NCBI RefSeq assembly: GCF_017301735.1
Contig: NZ_CP071090.1
Span: 2,966,001 to 3,030,000 of the forward strand
Direction: 5' to 3'
Origin: Pyxidicoccus parkwaysis
Lineage (GTDB): Bacteria > Myxococcota > Myxococcia > Myxococcales > Myxococcaceae
Length of the DNA stretch: 64,000 nucleotides
This document shows positions 51,169 to 59,817 of this stretch, piece after piece; positions within the stretch are counted from its first letter, which is position 1, and each line of letters starts with the position of its first letter. Position numbers and translations under genes: made by a program. The notes below the pieces were generated by a model. The model was not told the origin of the DNA and ran no database searches. It saw only the letters and a program-made list of their open reading frames with translations.

Positions 51169-52560
51169 TTGAAGACCGCCAACCTCGCCATCGTCTTCAC
51201 CGACATCAAGGGCTTCACCGAGCGGACCAGCCGGCAGACGCTGGAGGAGAACCAGCGTCTCTTGCAGGTCCACAACGCCTTGTTGTCGCCGCTCTTCAAG
51301 GCGTTCGGCGGACGCATCATCAAGTCCATCGGTGATGCCTTTCTCGTCACGTTCGAGTCCCCCACGCAGGCGGTGCTCAGCGGCATCGCCATCCAGGACC
51401 GGCTGTGGCACCACAACCGCAACGTCCTGGAGCCCGAGCAGCTTCACGTGCGCGTGGCCATCAACGTGGGCGAGGTGCGGCTGGAGTCCAACGACGTCTT
51501 CGGTGAGCCGGTGAACATCGCCGCCCGAGTGGAGGGCCTCGCCGAGGCCGGCGAGGTGTACTTCACCGAGGCCGTGTATCTGGCGATGAACAAGGCGGAG
51601 GTGCCGTCGAAGGAGGTGGGCGCCTTCGAGCTGAAGGGCATCCCCGGGAAGATTCGCGTCTTCCACGTGCCCCGTGCGCCGTACCGCGTGGAGGCCCCCT
51701 CGGCGGCGGCCATCGCGGAGGCGCCGGGCTCGGAGGTCATGCCGCCCTTCGGCAACCTCGCGCTGTCGCGCGTGCCCGAGTCCGCGCTCGGGACGCCGGT
51801 GGACCTGGCGGCGCTGGGGCAGCGCGCGGCGGTGCTGGGGCAGAAGGCCGCTGCGGGCGCGTCCGTATTGGGACAGAAGGCAGCGGCGGGCGCGTCCGTG
51901 CTGGGACAGCAGGCATCGGTGCTGGGGCAGAAGGCCGCTGCGGGCGCATCCGTTCTGGGACAGCAGGCGCGCACCGTGGGAGGGCCGCTGCTCTCGCGAC
52001 TGGTGGCCGCGATTCCTCCGGGGCTGGGCGCGCGCGTGCGGACGTTCGCGGCCGAGCAGCGCAAGGTGCTGGTGGGCCTGGGGCTCGCCGCGGTGGTGGC
52101 GGGCGTGGCGGTGGTGGCCTTCGGTGGTGGCGCGGCGATGCGGGCCATCGACGCGGTGGAGGATGCGCCCGAGGCGGAGCGCGCGCCGCTCGTGAAGGAA
52201 GCCAAGCGGCTCATCAAAGAGGAGAAGGACTCGGGCCGCCGCTCGTACCTGGAGGGCCGGTTGGAAGAGGCCTCGGGCAACCCGGCGGGTTCGCTCAGCG
52301 ACTATGCCCGCGCGGTGAAGGCGGGCAATGGCGCCGCGGAGGACCGCATCATCGACCTGCTGGGGCATCCGCAGTGTGGCGTGCGCTCGGCGGCGGCCTT
52401 CACGGCGGGGCAGCTCAAGCTGGAAGACGCCGTGGGTGAGCTGGAAGACCTGGCGGAGGACGGCGGGCCGGACGACGGCAGCGGCGGCATCCTCGGCATC
52501 GGCAAGTGCGACTCGAAGCTCGCCGCGCAGAGCGCGCTGAAGCGCTTCAACAAGGACTGA
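51169..52560 (+). CDS. Class III adenylate cyclase with membrane segment and Ala/Gln repeat
   Basis: 463 residues; the in-frame TTG at 51169 is the only plausible start, since no ATG or GTG occurs in frame between it and the end of the previous gene. The N-terminus is directly the cyclase domain: metal-binding Asp12 (VFTDIKGFTE) and Asp56 (KSIGDAFLV), Lys52 and Asp109 at the adenine-selecting positions, NIAAR with Asn116 and Arg120. It therefore should make cAMP. A spacer carries 11-residue repeats LGQKAAAGASV (about residues 216-267), then a membrane helix (KVLVGLGLAAVVAGVAVVAFGGG) and a helical C-terminal domain possibly similar to TPRs. Topology places the cyclase inside and the C-terminus outside, so the latter may sense the envelope. 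Confidence 0.85.
   Translation: MKTANLAIVFTDIKGFTERTSRQTLEENQRLLQVHNALLSPLFKAFGGRIIKSIGDAFLVTFESPTQAVLSGIAIQDRLWHHNRNVLEPEQLHVRVAINVGEVRLESNDVFGEPVNIAARVEGLAEAGEVYFTEAVYLAMNKAEVPSKEVGAFELKGIPGKIRVFHVPRAPYRVEAPSAAAIAEAPGSEVMPPFGNLALSRVPESALGTPVDLAALGQRAAVLGQKAAAGASVLGQKAAAGASVLGQQASVLGQKAAAGASVLGQQARTVGGPLLSRLVAAIPPGLGARVRTFAAEQRKVLVGLGLAAVVAGVAVVAFGGGAAMRAIDAVEDAPEAERAPLVKEAKRLIKEEKDSGRRSYLEGRLEEASGNPAGSLSDYARAVKAGNGAAEDRIIDLLGHPQCGVRSAAAFTAGQLKLEDAVGELEDLAEDGGPDDGSGGILGIGKCDSKLAAQSALKRFNKD
51814..51969. repeat. Tandem repeat in the cyclase gene
   Basis: Three near-identical 33-bp units (51835-51867, 51868-51900, 51922-51954; first unit CTGGGGCAGAAGGCCGCTGC) mixed with two 21-bp short units (51814, 51901) and a last partial unit from 51955. 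They encode LGQKAAAGASV and LGQ(R/Q)A(A/S)V and keep the reading frame. Confidence 0.8.
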
Positions 52561-52600
52561 AGGCCCGGCCCACGAGGCCCGCCTCGAAGGAAGGGACACC

Positions 52601-53782
52601 GTGACCAAGGTGAAGACGGGACTGGATGTCTGGGTGGAGCAGGGCTTCTCCGCGCTGAAGGGCAAGCGCGTGGGTCTCATCGTCAACCCCACCAGCGTGG
52701 ACTCGCGCTTCCGCCACGTGGCGGACCTGCTGGCCGGCACGGCCGGCGTGAAGCTGGCGGCGCTGTTCGGCCCGGAGCACGGCATCCGGGGCGAGGCGCA
52801 GTACATGGTCGCCGTGGGCGACGCTCGGGACAGGCGCACCGGCGTGCCCGTGCACAGCCTCTATGGCTCCACCTTCGAGTCGCTGTCGCCCCGTCAGGAG
52901 TGGCTGCAGGGACTGGACGCGCTCGTGTTCGACATCCAGGACGTGGGCAGCCGCTACTACACCTACGTCTACACCATGGCCCTGGCGATGAAGGCCGCCG
53001 CGAAGGCGCGCGTGCCCTTCTACGTGCTCGACAGGCCCAACCCGCTCAACGGCGTGGCCATGGAGGGCAACCTCGTGGGCGAGGGCTACCGCTCCTTCGT
53101 GGGGCTGTACGCGCTGCCCAACCGCCACGGCATGACGGCGGGCGAGTTGGCCCGGCTCTTCAACGCGCAGGAAGGCTTCGGCGCGGAGCTTACGGTGGTG
53201 CCGTGCGAGGGCTGGAAGCGCGCGCAGTTCTGGTCCGACACGGGGCTGCCGTTCATCTCCCCGTCGCCGAACATGCCCACGCCGGACACCGCGCTGGTGT
53301 ACCCGGGCATGTGCCAGGGCGAGGGCACCAACGTCTCCGAAGGCCGCGGCACCTGTCGTCCCTTCGAGCAATTCGGCGCCCCGTGGGTCGACTCGGACGC
53401 GCTGCTGGCGCGGCTGGCGAAGGAGGACCTGCCGGGTGTGGCGTTCCGCGCGGTCGGTTTCACCCCCACGTTCGACAAGTACAAGGGCGAGTCCTGCAAC
53501 GGCGCGTTCATCCACGTGACGGACCGGGAGGCCTTCCTGCCGCTGCGCACGGGCGTGGCCATCTTCCAGGCGCTGCATGACATCGCCCCCGGGAAGTTCG
53601 ACTGGCGGGCGGACGCGTACGAGTTCGTCGAGGACGTGCCGGCCTTCGACCTGCTGTGCGGCACGGACCAGGTGCGCAGGGGAATCGAGGCGGGGTGGCC
53701 CCTGGACCGGCTGCTGGAGGGGTTCTCCGCCCAGACGGAGACCTTCGCGAAGCAAAGGGCACCCTACCTGCTGTACGCTTGA
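52601..53782 (+). CDS. NamZ-like exo-beta-N-acetylmuramidase (DUF1343)
   Basis: 393 residues from GTG 52601 with AAGGAAGGG upstream. Sequence features of the DUF1343/GH171 family are present: GLIVNPTSVD near the N-terminus, FGPEHGIRGEAQ (about residues 64-75), FDIQDVGSRYYTYVYTM (near 108-124), DRPNPLNG and EGRGTCRPFE. The described activity of the family is removal of terminal N-acetylmuramic acid from peptidoglycan fragments, so a role in wall recycling or prey-wall use is likely. No signal peptide is obvious at the N-terminus, so it is either cytoplasmic or exported by another route. Confidence 0.85.
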   Translation: MTKVKTGLDVWVEQGFSALKGKRVGLIVNPTSVDSRFRHVADLLAGTAGVKLAALFGPEHGIRGEAQYMVAVGDARDRRTGVPVHSLYGSTFESLSPRQEWLQGLDALVFDIQDVGSRYYTYVYTMALAMKAAAKARVPFYVLDRPNPLNGVAMEGNLVGEGYRSFVGLYALPNRHGMTAGELARLFNAQEGFGAELTVVPCEGWKRAQFWSDTGLPFISPSPNMPTPDTALVYPGMCQGEGTNVSEGRGTCRPFEQFGAPWVDSDALLARLAKEDLPGVAFRAVGFTPTFDKYKGESCNGAFIHVTDREAFLPLRTGVAIFQALHDIAPGKFDWRADAYEFVEDVPAFDLLCGTDQVRRGIEAGWPLDRLLEGFSAQTETFAKQRAPYLLYA

Positions 53783-53800
53783 GGTTGGGGTGTTCCACAC

Positions 53801-54472
53801 GTGATTGGCGTCTTCTCCGACAGCCACGGCGATCTCGCAGCCTTCGACGCGGCCTATGAACTGCTGCGCTCCAAGGGCGCACGCCGCTTCATCTTCGCGG
53901 GTGCGCGCTACACGGACCTGGACGAGTGGGTGCTGTGGCGGCGGCAGAAGGCGCGCGGCGGGCGGGAGTACTCCGACGCGGACTTCATCGCGGACGTGTC
54001 GGTGTGGCTGGGGAGTCAGGACTCACTGCCCCGGACTCCCGCGCGTGGGGCGGCTCCGGCGGACGTGGCCACGGAGGATGACCGGCGGCTCGTCATGGAG
54101 CGCTTCGTGCGCGTGCCGGAGCGCGAGTCGCTCCAGTACCGGGACCCTTCCATCAGCAACAAGGTGATGGACCTGGTGGGTGACACGCTCTGCTGCGTCG
54201 TCCACGACAAGAACGATTTGACGCGGGATGACCTGCAGAACGCGTCGGTGTTCATCCACGGGAAGGAGTCGGAGCCGAAGGTGGTGCAGATTGGCCCCCG
54301 CTACTTCCTCACGCCGGGCCGACTGGTGGGTGCGGCCGAGCAGACGTGCGCGCTGCTGGAGAAGGTGGACCGCGATTTGGGCTTCTCCGCGTTCCGGTTG
54401 GACGGGCACGTGGTGGTGCCGCCGACGCTGCTGGTGCTGGAGAAGAAGTCCACGAAGCTGACCCTCAAGTGA
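53801..54472 (+). CDS. Calcineurin-like metallophosphoesterase-type protein
   Basis: 223 residues from GTG 53801. It opens with IGVFSDSHGDLAAFDAA, the metallophosphoesterase motif (Asp, His). The usual second motif GDxxD is replaced by FAGARYTDLDEW, and the later GNH/GH motifs are not clear (VVHDKND; FIHGKESEPKVVQIGPR keeps one HG). It may be an active but divergent YfcE-like phosphodiesterase or a pseudo-enzyme. It lies 18 bases after the NamZ-like gene and 14 bases before nadD, suggesting co-transcription. Confidence 0.6.
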   Translation: MIGVFSDSHGDLAAFDAAYELLRSKGARRFIFAGARYTDLDEWVLWRRQKARGGREYSDADFIADVSVWLGSQDSLPRTPARGAAPADVATEDDRRLVMERFVRVPERESLQYRDPSISNKVMDLVGDTLCCVVHDKNDLTRDDLQNASVFIHGKESEPKVVQIGPRYFLTPGRLVGAAEQTCALLEKVDRDLGFSAFRLDGHVVVPPTLLVLEKKSTKLTLK

Positions 54473-54486
54473 CGTGAGGCCCTGAC

Positions 54487-55047
54487 GTGCAGGTCGCGCT
54501 CCTCGGAGGTTCGTTCAACCCGCCCCACGTGGGACACCTGATGGCGGCGTCGTACGTGCACGCCACGCAAGGTGTGGACGAGGTGTGGTTGATGCCGTCG
54601 TGGCAGCACCCCTTCGGCAAGCAGTTCGAGGCCTTCGAGCACCGCGTGGCCATGTGCGAGGCGATGTGCGCGGAGACGTCTGGCTGGCTGAAGACGACGA
54701 CGATTGAGAGCGAGCCGGGCCTCACCGGGCGCACGGTGGATACGCTGTCCCTGCTGGTGCAGCGGTATCCACACGTGAAGTGGTCGCTCATCATCGGCAG
54801 CGACATCCTGAAGGACTTGCCGCACTGGAAGGACTTCGGGCGCATCCGGGAGATGGCGCGCGTCATCGTGCTCTACCGGGCCGGATATCCGGCTCCGGAG
54901 ACGGTGGGGCCTCCGCTGGCGGAGGTGTCTTCCACGCTGGTGCGCGACATGCTTGCGCGCGGGGTGGAGCCTTCGGAGCTCGTGCCTTCAGGAGCTCTGG
55001 CGCATGCGCGGGCGCATGGGCTGTACGGACTGGGCACGCACCGCTAG
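54487..55047 (+). CDS. nadD: Nicotinate-nucleotide adenylyltransferase
   Basis: 186 residues from GTG 54487. Motif 1 LLGGSFNPPHVGHLMAA (GxFxPxHxGH) binds the nucleotide, and the second family motif is SSTLVRDML near residue 143. It adenylates nicotinate mononucleotide (or a nicotinamide nucleotide) with ATP to make NAD precursors. Length matches typical NadD, though the last part is short. Its stop overlaps the convergent lipoprotein gene by 4 bases. Confidence 0.9.
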   Translation: MQVALLGGSFNPPHVGHLMAASYVHATQGVDEVWLMPSWQHPFGKQFEAFEHRVAMCEAMCAETSGWLKTTTIESEPGLTGRTVDTLSLLVQRYPHVKWSLIIGSDILKDLPHWKDFGRIREMARVIVLYRAGYPAPETVGPPLAEVSSTLVRDMLARGVEPSELVPSGALAHARAHGLYGLGTHR

Positions 55048-58000
55048 AGGCTGACGCCGATGAGGTGCAGGTCGTCGAGCCCGCGCTCGAAGCGGTAGGC
55101 GTATTGGTAGAAGAGGGTGACGGGCACGGCCTGTCCGAAGGTGAGGCGCAGCGAGGCCGCGCCTCCCACCGCGCCGAGGTTGTTGCGGTTGTCCACGCGC
55201 GCCACCGAGCCGAAGCCCTCCACCTCGAAGTCGCTCACGAAGAGGGACGGAAGAAGCCACAGCGTGGAGGCCCAGCCGTAGTCGATGGGCACACGGTAAC
55301 GGTACGTGGCGGTTCCGATGAGCGCGTTGTGGGCTCGCGTCGTCAGGTCCTCGTAGCCGCGCAGGTATTCGCTGAAGGCCACTCCGGGCTGCAACTGGAG
55401 CGGCAGGCGAGAGGTCTCCTTCGAGCCTCGGCTGCTGTACCAGACCTCTCCGGCGCTGATGCCTCCCACTTCCAACAGGTTCGACGGAGCGCCGGGAAGG
55501 AAGCGGGCCACCGCGCTGAGCTGGAAGTTGTCATTGCCCGTGAAGGGCAGTCCGCCAAAGAAGCCGTCCACGCCCAGTCGTACGTCGCCCATCGTGGAGC
55601 CGAGGAAGAAGGCGCCAGGGTAGACAGCTCCAGCGACTGAGAGCCCCAGTCCTCGCTGCGTGCCTCCGTACGAGGTGGAGTCTCCCGCGAAGTAGGACGC
55701 TGACACCTCGGGGCCGATGAGCCGGGTGACGAGACCCGCGAAACGCTCCGTCTGGTCGTACTCGCGTCGCAGGGCCAGAAGGCCCACCGTTACCGGCGTG
55801 GTCCAGAACGTGCGCGTGCCGAACAGCGCGCCTTGCAGATCCGTGCGCGTGCCCTCGCGGATGCGCGAGGCGGACGCGAGGATGTACCAGGGCGCGAGCT
55901 GCGCGTTTCCGTACGCGAGCGACAGACTGGGTTGGTCCTCGTCGGAGCTGGCGGAGAACAGCAGCGAGTATGCGTGGAAGCCGAGCCGGTCCTGGCCCGA
56001 GATCGCGAGCCCGCCGCTCACGATGGTCTGGTCGGTGTTGTCCTCGTCCGTTGTCAGCAGGATGTACGGCAGACGGAACTCGGGGATGAAGAAGCCCTCC
56101 AGCGTCGAGTAACGCTCGTCCGAGAGGACGTGCAGCTCCGTGCCCGGGTCGGGTGGGGAGACCACTGGCGTGTCGAGGTCCGCGAGTGCGGTGGGTGCGT
56201 CGGCAGGGGGAGGGGAGGCTTCCGGCGGCGGCGTGCCCGTAGTTGCGCCGGCCGGAGATGGAGAGGCTCCCGGCTGCGGTGTGCCTGCGTCGGTGGGGAA
56301 CTGCGCGAACTCTTCCGGCGCCGGTGATTCGGCCTGCGGAAGTGCAGCCGTTGGTGAGAGTGCACTCTCAGGTGTTTCCTTCACCGCCCCCGTAACGGGC
56401 GCTGCAAGGTTGCCCGGTGCAGGAGCCGCGCTGCCGAGTGTGTTCACATCCGCCGCAACGAGCGGGGCAGGGCTCTCCGTTGGAGGGACGGCATTCCCAG
56501 GCGCCGCTTCCACATCCGCCGTTACGTGAGCGGCAGCACTCTCCGCCGGAGGGCTGGTGTTCTCGTGCGTGTCTTTCGCACCCACCACGACGGGCGCAGC
56601 GGGGCTCTCCGCCAGCGCAGCCACCGCCACACTCTCTTCACGCGGCACGGGCGCACGGTCCACGGTGAAGTTCGTCCCATCGCGATTCAGGAACTCTACT
56701 TCGCCGGTCCCGAGCGGGCTCACGTCCATCACCAGATGCGGTGCATCCGTGATGCGAGTGATCTGCCTCGTGGCCACCGTCATCACATGCGCTTGAAGCC
56801 GGCCCTCGTGCTCGCGCAGGAACACGATGCGCTCCGAGTCCAGCCAGCGCGGTGAGTAGTTGAAGAGCCCGTCATGCGTCAGCCAGCGCAGACTCCCGTC
56901 CGCCTCGCGCAGCACCAAATCCCATCCGCCCTTGCCTCCGAACGGGAACACCAGCCGCGTCCCATCCGGAGACACCGTCGGCGGTCCGATAGGCTCGCTC
57001 GCTTCGAACTTCGTGAGCTGCTCTCTCTGGCCCGTCTCCAAGTCCAACCGCACCAGGTTGGCCGTGTCGCCACCGCTGATACTGACGTAGACGTAACCCC
57101 TGCCATCCGGTGTCACGTCGCCGCCCATGCCCTCCACGCCGTCCCACGTGCGCACCACGTCTCCCGTGCGCGCGTCCACGCGCCACAGCCGCGCCGTGTA
57201 GCCACCCTCCGCGTCCAGGTCCGCCATCACCAGGTACAGCCATGCACCGTCGCGGCTGAACGTCATGCCGCTCACCAGCGACGAGCTGCCCAGCACCCAG
57301 GTGCGCAACGGAAACAGCTCCACCAACGGCCGCTCGAAGCGCACGCGCCCGTCCGCCTCGCGCACCGTGAGCCGCGAGTACTCCGTGCGCCCCACGCTCA
57401 TCAGCGCCGTGGCGCCGCTCTCCGGATGCGTCGCCAGCCGCGAGAAGTAGCCCGCATCCGTCAGCCACACGCGCTGCGACGCCGGACGCGCTCGCGCCTC
57501 CAGCCCCTGGCTCAGCACCTGCGTGTACTCGTGGAACAGCGAGCCGATGTCCTTGCCGTACACGCGCTTGAAGCGCAGCGTCACCGCCAGCGGGGGCAGC
57601 AATGACTCGCCCTGCTCATCGACCAACTGCCACAGCTTCCGCTCGCCGTACTTCGCGGCCAGGTACTCCACGAAGTGCATGCCCGTGAGGTAGTTGCCGC
57701 CGAACGGGTCCAACGCCCGGTGCTCGGGCGAGAGGTAGCCCGCGTTCAGGTCCCCGTCCTTCGCCTGGGCCGCGGACTCGAACCAGCCGCGCCACACCGG
57801 GCTGTGCGGCCGCCCCACGTCCTTGCCGAAGCGGCCCTCGTAGTACGTGGCCAGCCCCTCCAGGAACCACGACTCGGTGAACGAGTTCGCCTGGAACACG
57901 CCCCCCGTGACTTTGTTGAGGAAGCCCCACAGGCCGTCCGTCTGCTGGAGCTGCACGTAGTGCACGGACTCGTGGCAGGCCACGTCACCGACGTCCACCT

Positions 58001-58400
58001 CGCCCAGGTCGAAGAAGTGGAACAGCTCCAGCGTCACGTGTGAGGGCAGCACCATCTGCTGCGGCGTGCTCACGTAGTCCGGCACCACGTAGGCATTGTT
58101 GAAGTTCGAACCCGTCAGGTAGACGAGCACCCGGCCCCGGTCCGCCTGGCTCCACGTCTTCCCGCGCAGCCGCTCCACACAGCCCTCCAGCCGCGCGGCC
58201 GTGCGCAGGGCGGTGCCCCTCAGCGACACCGGGTAGTAGAGCTCCAGCGAGGCCGTGGTGAGCTTCCGCATCTCCTCCCGCGTGAACGACGCCTGGATGT
58301 TCTGGGGGAAACGGGGTGTGACGTAAGCACACCCCGCGGTTGTCAGCAGGAGGAAGAAGGCCAGGGCATGCCAGCAAGGCAGCCGGCGGGGGGCGGGCAT
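55044..58400 (-). CDS. Large lipoprotein: N-terminal gluzincin, PD40 repeats, C-terminal beta-barrel-like
   Basis: About 1118 residues from ATG 58400, which has AGGA 8 bases upstream and gives a clean lipoprotein signal (ALAFFLLLTTAGC); a GTG at 58421 and an ATG at 58409 are alternatives. The N-terminal third carries HESVHYVQ, an HExxH zinc-peptidase signature, with SWFLEGLATYYEGR downstream as in MA-clan peptidases. The middle third is WD40/PD40-like beta-propeller repeats (TFSRDGAWLYLVM, TVSPDGTRLVFPFG). A roughly 230-residue low-complexity Pro/Ala/Thr linker follows (about residues 600-760), and the last 350 residues are alternating hydrophobic strands (FHAYSLLFSASSDEDQPSLSLAYG) that look like a surface-array or barrel domain. 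The role is unknown; it is likely outer-membrane-associated. Confidence 0.75.
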   Translation of the reverse strand: MPAPRRLPCWHALAFFLLLTTAGCAYVTPRFPQNIQASFTREEMRKLTTASLELYYPVSLRGTALRTAARLEGCVERLRGKTWSQADRGRVLVYLTGSNFNNAYVVPDYVSTPQQMVLPSHVTLELFHFFDLGEVDVGDVACHESVHYVQLQQTDGLWGFLNKVTGGVFQANSFTESWFLEGLATYYEGRFGKDVGRPHSPVWRGWFESAAQAKDGDLNAGYLSPEHRALDPFGGNYLTGMHFVEYLAAKYGERKLWQLVDEQGESLLPPLAVTLRFKRVYGKDIGSLFHEYTQVLSQGLEARARPASQRVWLTDAGYFSRLATHPESGATALMSVGRTEYSRLTVREADGRVRFERPLVELFPLRTWVLGSSSLVSGMTFSRDGAWLYLVMADLDAEGGYTARLWRVDARTGDVVRTWDGVEGMGGDVTPDGRGYVYVSISGGDTANLVRLDLETGQREQLTKFEASEPIGPPTVSPDGTRLVFPFGGKGGWDLVLREADGSLRWLTHDGLFNYSPRWLDSERIVFLREHEGRLQAHVMTVATRQITRITDAPHLVMDVSPLGTGEVEFLNRDGTNFTVDRAPVPREESVAVAALAESPAAPVVVGAKDTHENTSPPAESAAAHVTADVEAAPGNAVPPTESPAPLVAADVNTLGSAAPAPGNLAAPVTGAVKETPESALSPTAALPQAESPAPEEFAQFPTDAGTPQPGASPSPAGATTGTPPPEASPPPADAPTALADLDTPVVSPPDPGTELHVLSDERYSTLEGFFIPEFRLPYILLTTDEDNTDQTIVSGGLAISGQDRLGFHAYSLLFSASSDEDQPSLSLAYGNAQLAPWYILASASRIREGTRTDLQGALFGTRTFWTTPVTVGLLALRREYDQTERFAGLVTRLIGPEVSASYFAGDSTSYGGTQRGLGLSVAGAVYPGAFFLGSTMGDVRLGVDGFFGGLPFTGNDNFQLSAVARFLPGAPSNLLEVGGISAGEVWYSSRGSKETSRLPLQLQPGVAFSEYLRGYEDLTTRAHNALIGTATYRYRVPIDYGWASTLWLLPSLFVSDFEVEGFGSVARVDNRNNLGAVGGAASLRLTFGQAVPVTLFYQYAYRFERGLDDLHLIGVSL

Positions 58401-58494
58401 GCGGGCCATCCTAGCGGGCACAAAACGTAGCCACGACCGCGTTTTTCACGGTATTTGGGGGCGCGTCGCCTCCCTTTCGATTCTGGATTCCTCC

Positions 58495-59817
58495 ATGTCC
58501 GAACCCTCCGCTCCCCAGGGGCATCCCGTTCCCCAGCACGTCCACCAGGCCCAGATGCAGGTTGCCGCTGCGCTCGAGAAGGTCGAGGGCAAGCCCGTCG
58601 ACCTGCTCAAGGCGCCCTGGGCGGAGGTGGAGAAGGCCGCCGTCAAGCTGCTCGGAGGCCCCTTCCAGGTGAATCAGCCGGAGCACCAGACGCTGGCGCT
58701 CGGCCTCGCCGGTGCCTTCGCGCTGCGCCTCATCCAGGAGCACCAGGCGTTCTGGTTCCCCAACCGCGACTCGCCCGAGGGCGCCACGCTCGGCTTCCCC
58801 GACGCCATCATCATGCTGTCGCCGTTCGGCGCGGTGATGGACTCGCTCGGCCAGGGCAAGCTGGCCCGGCTGGACGACCTGGCCGCGGACATCCGCCGCT
58901 CGCTGGGGCAGGCGCGTCTGAGCCTCAACCCCGCGCAGGCGCTGGGCTCGCAGCAGCCGAAGCTGTCGCCGGTGGAGTACCAGCGCCTGTTCGACCCGGG
59001 TTTCCTCCAGTTCGTCGTGCTGGACCCGAACAAGACGAAGACGGCGCTGGACACCAAGCCGGACGCGCTGAGCCGCGACGTGCGCAACGCGCTGGGCCGC
59101 ACCCAGCCGCCGCTGCCCGCCGAGGCGCGTCAGCAGTTCGACGGGCAGATTGTCCAGTCGCTGGCGCGCCTGGATGCGACGAAGCCGCTGCTGGAGCAGG
59201 CCGACCGCGCGCCCCGCCTCGCGGAATTGATGGCGCACCTGTTCGGCACCATCGGCGGCACGGGCTCGGCGCCGGAGGACTTCTGGCACGAGGTCGTCCT
59301 GCCGCTGCTCTTCATCGGCAACCCGGCGAGCTTCCCGCCCGTGGATGACGAGGAGCTGGAGGCGTTCCGCCAGGGCGTGGACGTGCTGCCCCTGTTCGTG
59401 GACATGGTGCCGTACGCGAACAAGGCCCCGGACGAGGGCCTGCTCGGCGCGTTCGAGATGAGCGACATCGGCCTCGTGCACCCGGGCTTCGCCAAGGTGG
59501 GCGCGCTGCGGCTCATCCGCATCAACTCCGCGCGCATCAAGCCGCTGCTGGAGCAGTTCGACCCGAACAAGACGGCGGACACGCTCAAGCGCTTCAGCGA
59601 GTACCTGGCGAAGGCGGCCGGCAAGCCCGCCAACGCGTCGCCGCAGGGCGAGGAGATGCTCAAGGCGGCGCTCACGCTGCTCACGGACCTGAAGCGCTCC
59701 GTGACGCAGGTGCAGGGCGACCTGTGCCTGCGCCGTCTCACCGAGGCGGAGGCCGCGTCCGAGCAGGCGCTGGCCGTGGTGCGCAAGGCCCTTCAGGGCT
59801 CGCTCATCATCACCTGA
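58495..59817 (+). CDS. Conserved hypothetical protein, 440 residues
   Basis: From ATG 58495 to 59817. I do not recognise a family. The chain is soluble, mixed alpha/beta, rich in Leu/Ala/Asp, with no signal peptide or transmembrane segment; segments such as DAIIMLSPFGAVMDSLGQGK, DVLPLFVDMVPYANKAP and GLVHPGFAKVGALRLIR look like well-ordered core strands and helices. It resembles no catalytic motif set that I can identify. It reads opposite to its left neighbour, with 94 bases between, and overlaps its right convergent neighbour by 8 bases. Codon usage is normal for the window, so it is a real gene. Confidence 0.75.
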   Translation: MSEPSAPQGHPVPQHVHQAQMQVAAALEKVEGKPVDLLKAPWAEVEKAAVKLLGGPFQVNQPEHQTLALGLAGAFALRLIQEHQAFWFPNRDSPEGATLGFPDAIIMLSPFGAVMDSLGQGKLARLDDLAADIRRSLGQARLSLNPAQALGSQQPKLSPVEYQRLFDPGFLQFVVLDPNKTKTALDTKPDALSRDVRNALGRTQPPLPAEARQQFDGQIVQSLARLDATKPLLEQADRAPRLAELMAHLFGTIGGTGSAPEDFWHEVVLPLLFIGNPASFPPVDDEELEAFRQGVDVLPLFVDMVPYANKAPDEGLLGAFEMSDIGLVHPGFAKVGALRLIRINSARIKPLLEQFDPNKTADTLKRFSEYLAKAAGKPANASPQGEEMLKAALTLLTDLKRSVTQVQGDLCLRRLTEAEAASEQALAVVRKALQGSLIIT

